This document shows positions 24,289-33,641 of a stretch of DNA of 64,000 bases, in pieces. The position numbers and the translations under genes were made by a program. Position 1 is the first letter of the stretch, and every line of letters begins with the position of its first letter. The DNA lies in NCBI GenBank assembly GCA_033439265.1, contig JAVTVX010000020.1, positions 11,798,001 to 11,862,000 of the forward strand, given 5' to 3'. The notes under the pieces are model-generated. The model ran no database searches. It was not told where the DNA came from and was given only the letters and a program-made list of their open reading frames with translations. The DNA is from Dillenia suffruticosa (Eukaryota > Streptophyta > Magnoliopsida > Dilleniales > Dilleniaceae).

Positions 24289-24933
24289 TCAAGGAGACCT
24301 AGACAACTCAGAGGGCTCAGCCCTCTTTCTTCTAACCCACGTTATAACTCTCGCATCCATCTGCAGCAGCTCTCTTACCTCAACAGGAGGACTTCTAATT
24401 ACATGACAGCCCGCCTTAACCTTTTGTCCCAGCTTTGCCAATCTGTCCGCGCACTTGTTGACTTCCCAGTAAATGTGAGTTATCTCCGTGACTCCCAACT
24501 CACTCATAAACACACTATAATCATGAATCAGATTACCCCATGGATGATTCTCCCCCATTCCACCATTATTGGCTCTGAACATGATCAAGAAATCAATCTC
24601 CATATCAAGGTTTCCAAACTTACATCTTTTGGCCAGCTGCAGACCCTCCTTAAGACTCCATAGCTCTGCCATATCACCAGTGATCTTTCCCACATTGCAC
24701 CAGTAGCCCAGTAACCACTCCCCGTTACTATTTCTGAAAAGGCCTCCCGCACTAGCTTGGCTCCTCAAGTGATCAGCAGCTCCATCCACGTTGAGTTTAA
24801 CAACACCTTCTCTGGGGTGCCTCCAGCTGATTTTCAGATCCTCAAACTTGGGGACCTCTCGGTTACAATTCCTTCCATAATCCTTCGCCATGCTTAGCAC
24901 TTTATTAGCTACAGAATGTGGGGACTCCAACAT
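24289..24933 (-). pseudogene. LINE ORF2 C-terminal RNase H domain
   Basis: This is a 214-residue frame with a plant L1-type RNase H: KLNVDGAA (first Asp), GGLFRNSNGEWLLGY, AELWSLKEGLQLA (Glu), DMEIDF (Asp) and CADRLAKLG at the end. The frame stops about 25 bases before the poly(A) tail, as usual for ORF2. It is joined by a frameshift to an upstream piece at 24909-25100 (EEEELIFMIAVWTIWKYR). Confidence 0.85.
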
Positions 24934-25119
24934 CTTTTGATGAATCGACTGCGTCTATACTTCCAGATAGTCCAAACTGCAATCATGAAAATTAGTTCTT
25001 CCTCCTCCACTTGCAGCTTAAACTTTTTAGAAGATCCACCCTTCAACCATTCCAAAATGCTTCCTGTCCAAGACTCTTTCTTCTTTTCAATTCCTTGCAC
25101 CAGATTGCTCCATATAATT

Positions 25120-25650
25120 TCTTTTGATATAAAATAATATATATATCAAAAAAAAAAAAAGAATACATGGGTACCAGGATAAGCCCTGAGATACCCGAAG
25201 AATCAGCATGCCATCATGGCGACACAAATAGCAGAACTAAGATCTAGTATCAGCTAGAGGTAAGACTGCACTAACAAAGGCTGCAATGGTACGGGGCGGT
25301 AATTAACGTTCGCCTATCAGTCTCTTGTTTCTCTCCATCCAAATATAATACATACACGTGCTGAGAGAGCATTTGAAGACCCTGTTTCGTTGAAAGGGGT
25401 GCTTTGCTGGGAAAGCAGGATCCCATGAATGCCTGACCAAGAGACAGGGAATGTCACAGGAACATGCTTGCTGAGCTATCGTCAATCGTCATACCTCTCT
25501 GAAGAAAGGACAATGAAAGAATAAGTGATCAAGTGTCTCTCTCTGACCAGAGCAAAGATGACAAGTCGAGGAGGTTGCAAGTCTGAGTCTAAAAAGGAGT
25601 TCACTCGTCTGAAGCCGCTCCATAAAAACAAGACACAAAATGAAAGCAAA
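25120..25650 (-). mobile_element. second LINE 3' tail nested in the first
   Basis: The host LINE zf-RVT runs CTICGKDEETVGHALRNCSRAL and then switches to an unrelated-looking zf-RVT end (LVFMERLQTSELLFRL, CHLCSGQRETLDHLFFHCPFF, MYYIWMERNKR). Host sequence resumes near 25110 (WSNLVQGIEKKK). The inserted piece ends in a T-run then GATATATATATTA and AAAAGAAA on the - strand, resembling a plant LINE 3' end. It therefore looks like a 5'-truncated LINE of another lineage inserted in the same orientation. A clean TSD was not resolved. Confidence 0.6.
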
Positions 25651-26136
25651 CCTCATCCTTAGAGCACGACTGCAATTCCTTAGAGCATGTCCCACCGTTT
25701 CCTCATCCTTTCCACAGATAGTACATTTCCCTTCCTCTACCAAACCTCTTCTTTTTAACTTAGCAGTGGTCAGTCTACCCCTTGCCGCCAACCAGAGGAA
25801 CATTTTAATTCTTTCTGAAATTTTCTTCTTCCAGATCCAACTCCAATCAGAAGATTCATTTTCTTGGCTGCGGGCACCCTTCTTTTGCACCCAGTTTGCT
25901 AATGCCACAGAGAAATCTCCCAAAGGGTTGTCGTTCCAAAATAATGAGTCCCTTCTTCCTTCACCTTGGGGAATGATGGTGGCCCTAATCTCATCAACTA
26001 TCTCCCTAGGAAGGACAGCTGCCAAATCAACAATCTTCCGTTGACCATCTTCATCTATGAAGTGTTTCACTTTGGTGTCCTCATTGAACATTTGCTGCGG
26101 AATAGTTGCTTTATCCACTAGCTTCTCATCTCCCAA
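25651..26136 (-). pseudogene. LINE ORF2 zf-RVT region (host LINE part)
   Basis: It contains the WSWIWKKKISERIKMFLWLAARGRL segment followed by CTICGKDEETVGHALRNC, the zinc-binding domain downstream of plant LINE reverse transcriptases. A continuous frame extends from 26136 down into the nested LINE piece, so the insertion happened to keep the frame open. Confidence 0.8.
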
Positions 26137-26257
26137 CCAAATATCGTACCAGAAACTAATGTTTCTTCCTAATCTCCATTAAGACCTTTCCTAAGACAAT
26201 CTCTGCTATTGCAGACCGCCCTCCACATAGCAGAGGTATTTCCTCTTTTACGGTGCT

Positions 26258-27779
26258 TCAACAAGTTCCCCCCTTAAGATACTTGCTCTGAAGAATTTTG
26301 CGCCAAAGGGAATCATCTTCCTTCATGATCCTCCTTCCCAGTTTGGCCATGATGGCAATGTTACAATCTCTCATGCTGTGGATGCCCAGACCTCCTTCCT
26401 TTTTGGAGGAACAAACTTTTTCCCATTTCACAAGGTGCATCTTTCTTTTCTCGTAGTTGCTACTCCATAAAAAATCTGTGATCAGCTTATCAAGCCTTTT
26501 GCAAATGCTTTCGGAGAGCCATGAAGACTGCATTGTGTACAAAGGGATTGAGGCTATAACAGATTGAATCAAGGTGTTCCTCCTAGCGGTGCTTAGGAGT
26601 TTGGTCTTCCATCTCTTGAGTTTGTTCTGCACCCTCTCTACCACTTGGTGGTAAAAGTTTTTACCCAACTTTCCATGGATGATTGGCACCCCCAAGTAGT
26701 TACCCAAGTCTTCGATAATGGAGAACTTACTGCAATCTACTAAAGAGGCCTTGAGATGTCTAGAGGCTTTCGAAGATAACCACAACTTCGATTTTATGGG
26801 ATTGACCAGCAGCCCGCTCTCCTTTGAAAATTCCTTCAGACAACTTAGCACGTTACTAAGATTAAGGTGGTCTGCTTGTGCGAACAGCACCAGGTCATCA
26901 GCAAAGAATAAATGTGAAATGTCTGGGCCTCTCCTGGAGACTTCAATTTTCTTCCACACCCCCTTGCTCACTTTCTCCTTAATCATACACGAGAGTCTTT
27001 CCATCACCAAAATGAAGAGGTAAGGGGATTGAGGGTCCCTGCCTTAGACCCTGACCGGCTTTGAAAGAAGGTAAAACCTCACCATTCCAAATAATGGAAG
27101 TTTCCCCACTTGAGATAGCAAACATTATTAGCCTAACTAGGCACAATGACACATTAATTTCTAGTAACACTTTAGCTAGATATTTCCAACTAACATTGTC
27201 GTAGGCCTTTCTTAAATCAATCTTAATTACCATCGCGTGTCTACTGCCCTTTGCTTGCCTGATGGAGTGCATCACTTCTTGAATAGCCACAATGTTGTCC
27301 AAGGTACTTTTGCCGGGAAGGAAAATATTTTGGTGCCGACAAATCAGCTTTTGAATAATTGATCTGAATCTGGAGACCAAGCATTTACTCAAGATTTTGT
27401 AGGATGTGTTCAAAAGAATAATCGGTCAGAAGTCCGAGATCTCCTCAGGCTTGTTGGACTTAGGGATAAGAATCATGTAGGCTTTGGCCATCTCCGAGTA
27501 GAAATAATCGTCCTTCATGGCAACTTGCAAACCTCACTTTTCATTATCTGCCAAAATTTTTTTATAAAAGATAGGTTGAATATCGTCTGGACCCAGAGCC
27601 TTTAAACCCATCATGGATAACACTGCCTGTCTGATTTCCTCATCATCAAATTGCCTGCATAGGATTTCCTGGTCTTCTTTGCTAATTCTCTCCTTCCAAT
27701 ACATGAATCTGCTGCTGGGCTCTTCCACTTTCTTAGCCGCAAAAAGATCAATGAAGTAATGTCTAGCATGATTTTTCAA
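26258..27779 (-). pseudogene. LINE ORF2 reverse transcriptase (decayed)
   Basis: Frames at 27534-27779 (ALGPDDIQPIFYKK), 26979-27413 (KSTLDNIVAIQEVMH, MVIKIDLRKAYDNVSW) and 26258-27010 (HLFFADDLVLFAQA, DLGNYLGVPIIHGK, TDFLWSS) give the RT palm motifs in order. The FADD catalytic box is intact. Frame changes occur near 27000 and between 27413 and 27534. The enzyme would copy LINE RNA at a nicked chromosomal target, but this copy cannot make it in one piece. Confidence 0.88.
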
Positions 27780-27975
27780 CTCCTCTTGATCAATGCACCA
27801 ACCACCGTTGATCTTTAAAGTAGTTATTCTATTATTATTCCTCCTTACTTTTGTGGTTGCATGAAAGAAACTAATACTCCTATCGCCTACAACAAACCAA
27901 TTGTCCTGGATTTTTTATGCCAAAGGATATCCTCTTGCCTGAGCACATCTTGATAAACTTGGAGAAGCTTCGGTT

Positions 27976-28804
27976 CTAATCTTGCAGGTGCCTGGAGTGA
28001 CTATAGTTGTGAGCTCTTTGAATGGTCCTTAACCTAGCCTCCAGCTTCCTCTTACGGTGGAAGATATTTCTGAAAATTAACTTGTTCCACGCCTTAAGCA
28101 CTTCGGTTGTAGCCTTTATCACATTCTCTAGAGGACCCTCTGAGCTTTTCCAAGCCTCCTCGAATGCGTCTATGAAATCTAGGTGGGTAACGCAGGCTGC
28201 TTCGTACCTAAACGGCTTCTCATCTTTACTAGGGGTGAGGGATAAGCTGGCATTCCAACTAACCAGGTTATGGTCCCCATGCAACCTAATTAAATTGATC
28301 ACTTTCATTTTTGGGAATGCTTTTTTTGCTTCTAGATTGCAGAGCACTCTGGCTTCTCCTCCAAGTTGTAGTGTTTGCTTTACTAGCTTCCTCAACTCCA
28401 GCTATCTCATTGAAGTCTCCCAACACAACTCAAGGGCCAACCATATTATCAACGATGTTCAAGAGGTCATTCCAACATTCTGCTTTGGCTTTCGAATCAG
28501 GCTGACAATAAACCCAAGTTACATTCCAACTCTTGTCATCAATGGCTACATTACAGTGAATCAATTGGTTCATGTGGGACACAACATTTATATTAACTTC
28601 ATTGGAGTCCCATGTGAGCCACAGACCACCTTTAAACCCTTCAGCCAGAACAATTAACTCAGAATTCATACCACAGTTCTTCATAATGTTTGGGAGATGA
28701 TTATTTCTAGCCTTAGTTTCTAGGCAGCAAATTGCTTCAGGCTTTTCTCTCTTGATCAATTCCCTGCAAGCTCTTTTAAAGCTAGCACTACCCACCCCTC
28801 TGCA
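27976..28804 (-). pseudogene. LINE ORF2 apurinic-like endonuclease (decayed)
   Basis: At the right end the frame gives CRGVGSASFKRACREL, then AICCLETKARN (the catalytic Glu motif). The second frame ends with the LHGDHNLVSWNASL segment (SDHNP-like box, altered) and the FRYEAACVTHLDF linker. A frameshift separates 28430-28804 from 27976-28395. The Trp-Asn start of the domain is absent here and lies at the end of the inverted segment (30540-30552). Confidence 0.82.
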
Positions 28805-30552
28805 GAAAGAGAACAGAGAAGAAAACAGGGAAGAGGATTCGACATACCCAGGAATTATGCAGTCATGCTTGGTCAACATGGGAGGGAAATTGAACATACG
28901 ACTAAAGAAGAGGATCATCTACAGCAAAGCAACAAAAAGGTGAAGGCAGATGGTGAAGGTAGTACCACCCAAACAAGGATCTCCTTTAAGTAGATTCCGA
29001 TGGGTCAAAAGTGCTTAAGGGAAGGTCCTAGAGAAATGGAGTTTATTGACTCGGATGTGGAGATGGATACAGTAGAGGAAGACGAGGAAGATTTGGTTAC
29101 GGGGTCAGGACATATACCAGTGATTGAAGTATCAGACAAAAGTCTGAGGGACTTATGGAAACCATGGAAGCGAAACTCATTGTGAAATTGTTGGGCAAGG
29201 AAATCGGATACCAATTGATGCTAATAAGGGCATTAGCAATGCGGCGACTGGAGGGTAGTCTGGAGCTTCTTGATTTAGGAAAGGGATATTTCCTTACGAA
29301 ATTTACTAGCAAGCTAGACTACTACCATGTCTTAACGGATGGGCCATGGTTGATCCATGATCATTACCTCATTGTGAGGAAATGGAAACCATGGTTCACT
29401 CCAGATAGCAGTAAGATAAAATCCACAGTGGTATGGATTCGCTTACCTCATTTGTCGATTGAGTTTTTCAATGAATCTATCATATTTGAGATTGCTAGAC
29501 CTGTGGGAAAGCCCATCAAAATTGACTCTAATACGGCAAACACTTTTAAGGGGTAAATAAGCTAGGGTTTGCGTGGAGATTGATCTGGAAAAGGCTTCGG
29601 TCTCTAGAGTTAAAATTAGGAAGAGAATTCAGCGGATTGAATATGAAGGACTTCATGTCATATGTTTTGCCTGTGGCAAAGTTGGACACAGAACAGTGGA
29701 TTTCAGAGAGAGATGCAATCTTTCAAAGGAGAACAAACCGGGGACCGAAATCAGAGATAACCCAGCAACCCTAGAAATTGAAAGGCACGTAACGGTGACC
29801 GGCATAGCGGAGAAGGATGAGGTTCTAGGTCCTTGGATGGTAGTCCAGAGGAGACAAAAAATTAACAGATATGGAAGCTTCAGAGACAAGGAGAAGAAAG
29901 AGAGTGCTCACCAAAACCGTTTCAATCAGTTGTGCAAAGTCAATAATGTGTCAGGAGATGTGAGCTCAGACTCAGACGATGATACCTGTGCCTTGCTTCC
30001 AACGACTGATCCTTCCAGGAGCTATCAAAAAGAGAGTACAAATGAGAGGAAGAAAAAGCTGCTGATAAGAAAAGGGGGAGACCTGGAACAGAGTTGAAGG
30101 AGGTGAGAAGGGAGTGCAGATTACCGTGGTGTGCAAGAAAAGGGAAAAGAAAATTGATGATGTTGATAGAGCGAACTGGGTCAACTGGTTAAGAAAACCG
30201 AGCTGTGGTTTCAAGGATGGCCCAAATAATGTAGGCCCAAGTAAGACATGAGGAGGCCCAGGATATAATGATTAAAGAGCTGAGAGCCCATGGGATGGCC
30301 AAGACCATTACAAGCCTCGATTTGGGTTTCAAACCAATCTAGGGGAGCGCCTAACAGCTTTCGACCCAAGAGAAATTACAACAATAACTTAAACACATTC
30401 AAAAGCAACGGTCAGTAAAGAGGTCAAGAGGATGATGGGGTGGGAAAAGAGACTGAAAAGAGTATGGAATGAGACTCGGGTGACAATGGGGAAGCAGACA
30501 AAAGATCAGCAGAGACTGGGGACGAAGATATGGAGATGTAAGTAGGAATTGC
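28805..30552 (+). pseudogene. inverted LINE 5' segment with ORF1 (DUF4283 plus zinc knuckle)
   Basis: On the + strand an acidic N-terminal part (about 29038-29150) is followed by a DUF4283-type nucleic-acid-binding domain at 29155-29556 (KLLGKEIGYQLM, GKGYFLTKFTSKLDYYHVLTDGPWLIHDHYL, VVWIRLPHLSIEFF). A CCHC knuckle follows at about 29660 (CFACGKVGH) whose last Cys is missing at the usual spacing. The charged tail ends near 30540. Frameshifts occur near 29150 and 29560. In the intact element this would be the RNA-binding ORF1p encoded ahead of ORF2. Here it points the opposite way. Confidence 0.85.
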
Positions 30553-30597
30553 TCTTTGTCATTTTTACCACAAAATGAAGTAGCAGTTCCCACTAGT

Positions 30598-30915
30598 GGT
30601 TCCTCCTCTCCCCTTCCTCATTCATCTCAACTTGTTCTTGTGGTAGCTTCTCGACGGTCTTTGGTGGTGCATTTTCTATGTGGATTAGCCTCATTCTTCT
30701 TTGCGGCAGTGGTCACAATAGGTTCCTCCGCCTTCTCCTCATTCGTTACCACTCGTTCTTATGGTAGTTTCTCAACGGTCTTTAGTGGTGTATTTTCTAA
30801 GTGGATTAGCCTCGTCCTTCTTCCTGGTGGTGGTCACAACAGGTTCCTCCTCTTTCTCGCTACTCGTTCTTGTGGTGGTTTCTCGACGATCTTTGATGTT
30901 GCATTTTCTAACTCC
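30598..30915. repeat. tandem array of about 122-bp units (2.6 copies)
   Basis: Units begin GGTTCCTCC at 30598, 30721 and 30842. Each continues with CGTTCTT(A/G)TGGTAG, TCTCGACGGTCTTTGGTGGTG and a GTGGATTAGCCTC phrase; the third is partial. The left flank of the LINE, at about 24205-24238, carries a related stretch (CTATGTGGATTA...GGCAGT...CACA), suggesting the LINE inserted into or beside this array. Confidence 0.8.
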
Positions 30916-30920
30916 TTGCT

Positions 30921-30943
30921 TTTTTTTTTTTTTTTGGTAGAGC
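30921..30943 (-). mobile_element. 23-bp poly(A)-tailed micro-insertion with TSD
   Basis: The 15-bp repeat TTCTAACTCCTTGCT / TTCTAACTTCTTGCT (30906-30920 and 30944-30958, one mismatch) flanks T15 plus GGTAGAGC. On the - strand this is eight unique bases followed by poly(A), as in an extremely truncated retroposition event. Confidence 0.65.
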
Positions 30944-31187
30944 TTCTAACTTCTTGCTACACCTCAGTGTAACTACCTTTACTTGCTCATGGGGATTAAT
31001 TTCAATAGATAGGCCTCGTTGATTGCAATTGGGATTTGGACTCTCCTACTTTTCCCTCTGATTTAGGTTCATGAATTCTCATAACATCTACTTCATGTCA
31101 AGGAATCAATTGTTCATTTGAGTGGACATCTATTGTAATATCTTTGAATCTCTTTGGTTTTAACTTGTTGATTACTAATATGTCTAT

Positions 31188-31203
31188 CCAACCAAAAAAA
31201 AAA
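31188..31203 (+). mobile_element. 16-bp poly(A) micro-insertion with TSD
   Basis: An 11-bp exact repeat AATATGTCTAT (31177-31187 and 31204-31214) flanks CCAACC followed by A10. The structure mirrors the insertion at 30921 but on the + strand. Confidence 0.55.
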
Positions 31204-31214
31204 AATATGTCTAT

Positions 31215-31777
31215 TAAGCTTCCAATTCAGTTCCTCCCATAGTTCCTCCTTGACTTAGGCCGGGGATTGGAATCCATAAAGTCCATTGGGGTCTTGTATT
31301 TTATTAGACCCAAGAAAAGTTTGGATGATTGCATCAGCCCAAATAGTATGCATTTCTAGATTGTGTGTCGTTCCTGCCAATGTTAGAAATGAAATTAGCA
31401 TCCTTAAATTGCATTCGGTTAGCCACATTACCTCTGCGGCCTCAGCTGGTTACATGTCTCAAACAATAAGTTCACGTCTTTTAGCAATTGGGTTATTTGA
31501 TGACCATAACTTCGTTTTTTGCTAAGCTGGCCATGAACTCGTCTACATGGTAGGTTCTGCATTTGTCCTAGTTGTGGTAAAAGCTATGTCATCAATCGGT
31601 GCAAACACCTGCTATAGCGGTATCAATGATAATTCGAGTGTTCCGATTTGCATCATTCTTTAATGTGTGCACTTGTTCTCAGATTGCTATATTTAAGTCG
31701 AGGTACTTCCAAATCAACTCCCAAAATCTCTGTGGGATTCCTCGTGTCCATGTAAAAATGTGGCAATGTTATGTCTT
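31215..31777. other. no gene recognised
   Basis: Short open frames exist on both strands, but none matches a family I know and no TE domain is clear. The stretch may be the decayed interior of the - strand Gypsy element whose LTR begins near 32226. Confidence 0.35.
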
Positions 31778-31792
31778 AGCTTAGTAATTTTT

Positions 31793-31988
31793 TTTTTTTA
31801 CCGACGCAGTTGGTTCAGAGATTCACGTCCCTTAATCATGATCGGGAGTTCGATCTCCCATGAGAATGAAAAAATCAGTGCTGGGAGACATGTCTCCTCA
31901 ATTGGGTTCTGCAAGCGATCGACTTAGATTAGTCGGGGCGAAACCCCAAATACTGGATTGGTGGCCTAATCATGTATCAAAAAAAAAA
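31793..31988 (+). mobile_element. tRNA-derived SINE with target-site duplication
   Basis: A 15-bp direct repeat AGCTTAGTAATTTTT flanks the element (31778-31792 and 31989-32003). The body has RNA polymerase III promoter boxes: box A-like CGCAGTTGGTTCAG at 31805-31818 and box B-like GAGTTCGATCT at 31846-31856. It ends ATGTATC plus poly(A). The roughly 190-bp length fits a plant SINE. It would rely on LINE machinery for mobility. I do not assign a named family. Confidence 0.88.
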
Positions 31989-32192
31989 AGCTTAGTAATT
32001 TTTGAGATAAAAAATAATTACCTAGAAATTTATTCATTAATTCTATCTGGTTGGTGAAATATTGGGATGAAAACGAATTTAACAACTTTACACTATCCAT
32101 AACAAAAATAAAAAATAAAAAATAAAAAATAATGGTTGAAGTCGAATTGCCTTATCCACAAAACTAAGAAAATTAAGTGTATAAATCTATTT

Positions 32193-33556
32193 TAATTCCC
32201 GACAACAATACTAAAATTTAATGTGGTAAATTTGATGATAAAGGTTTACGATCCCATGAGAACCAAATGAATTATTATTATTATTATTATTAATGTTGAT
32301 TTATTCTGTTGAAAACTAAGTTCTAAACCTGAATCTATTAAAAAAATCAAAGCAACAAAAGAATAATAGATGAATTAAAACTAACTAAAAATAAATGTAA
32401 AACGCTAAAGATTTATTAATTAAGAATTTTAAAAAGCATAACAAAATACTAAAGGTAACCTAAAATTATTAGAAAACACTAAAATAGTCTAAAATACTAA
32501 AGAGACATAAGATTAATATTTTTTAAAATTAAAATTATAAATGATAAATTAGTATTTAAAAATTAATTTAAAATTAAAATTAAAAAAAAAATTAAGCTCA
32601 ATAACATACTGAAGTTAATAAGCAAATGACAAAAGCAATATTAGACAATAGACGTAAAATAAATAAATAAAAACAAACAACTAAACGAGGCCTTAAACTG
32701 AAAGAGCAAATTGAAGAATGAAGAACAAACAGAGATGGCTCAATTCCATGATCACGATGATATCGATGATGTTCTCCCTATCCGATGGCGATGACTGGCG
32801 GCGGCGATGGTGGCAGGAATCAATCGGCGACTGAATCGAACGCTGGTGACAAATGGAACAGCAACAGTGATGAAGATGATGAAGACTGAAGGCAGAGAGA
32901 TGGAACCGAAGCAAAATCGAAACGTTGAGACGGAGAAGACGAATCGAAGCAGTCGGCGGCGAAATCTGGTAGAAGGTGAGCAGAAGGAAGCAGGCGGCGA
33001 CGAAGACTGAAGGAAGACAGATCCGATGGCGAAATTGAACAAAGCCAGAGTGGAGGTGTTGATGGCGATGGTAAAGACCGAAGGCGGAGAAATTGATGAC
33101 GAACAAAAGTTGGTGAAGGATCGACGGCTAAAGACGATGAATCGACGGCGGTTGAACGAAGACTGGTGATTGAATGAGTGGTGACTGGAAATTGAGTGGT
33201 GATGATGAAGGATTGAATATCGACAGTGGAACATGGGACTTCAAATGAGGAAACTGGAAAGCGAACAGACGCGATTAAAGAGATTGGAAGTTGAAGAACT
33301 TGAATCGACGGCTTTGATGATTGGAGAAACTGGTTGCCGAAGATATAATTAGAAATCAAAGTAACAAATAACTACGAATTTGACAGCTGTTGGAAACAAA
33401 ATTGAACAAAATCAAAGAAGAAATTAAGAGCCGATGGTTCTAATGGGAGTTCATCTTTACAACGCAATTTGAATCAATTCAATTGGATTTTTCTAACTCA
33501 AAACATGAATTTCACACGACTTCAATAGCAATTCCTAACACAAGAAGTAATTTTGG

Positions 33557-33560
<4 letters not shown>
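32193..33560 (-). mobile_element. Athila/Tat-like Gypsy LTR and primer-binding-site remnant
   Basis: The sequence AATTCCCGACAACAATACTA followed by AAATTTAATGTGG (32193-32225) is the reverse complement of a degraded Athila-type junction (TTTGGCGCCGTTGCCGGGGA-like). The LTR would therefore lie to the right, read on the - strand. Within it, 32690-33360 is GC-richer and open in all three - strand frames (137, 160 and 179 residues, Ser/Phe/His-rich). That is a composition effect of GAA/GAT/CGG-rich DNA and not a gene. The outer LTR boundary near the TA repeat at 33558 is uncertain. Confidence 0.5.

Positions 33561-33586
<26 letters not shown>
33558..33586. repeat. TA dinucleotide microsatellite with T-run
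   Basis: About 14 TA units followed by a T14 tract, lying between the Gypsy LTR remnant and the inverted-repeat element. Confidence 0.95.
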
Positions 33587-33600
<14 letters not shown>

Positions 33601-33641
33601 CTATTTTCAGACTAAATTTGGCAAAGTGATGAGCTAGAGAC

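Larger units (their letters stand above)
24239..30552 (-). mobile_element. L1-type LINE with inverted 5' segment (twin-priming insertion)
   Basis: The 3' end is a 25-base T-run on the + strand (24239-24263), the poly(A) tail of a - strand element. From there to 28804 the element reads on the - strand: RNase H, zinc-binding zf-RVT, RT, endonuclease. From 28805 to 30552 the 5' part, including ORF1, reads on the + strand. The inverted piece stops at GGAATTGC (30552), inside the WNCRG-type start of the endonuclease. The - strand piece starts at TGCAGAGGGG (28804), exactly the continuation. The two breakpoints therefore abut in the parent element. No TSD was identified. The copy is heavily mutated. 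Confidence 0.88.

Noticed and set aside
29005-29312. Open frames on the - strand opposite LINE ORF1
   Set aside because: They are shadows of the DUF4283-containing ORF1 on the + strand.
24206-30570. Target-site duplication of the twin-primed LINE
   Set aside because: Bases before the T-run (GTCGCCACA) and after 30552 do not match beyond about five bases (CCACA), so no TSD is claimed.
31805-31856. tRNA gene at the SINE head
   Set aside because: A and B boxes are part of a poly(A)-tailed, TSD-flanked SINE and lack a complete tRNA fold.
32693-33359. Three overlapping Ser-rich - strand frames as genes
   Set aside because: Simultaneous openness of three frames plus repetitive triplets indicates composition. 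The position fits a Gypsy LTR.
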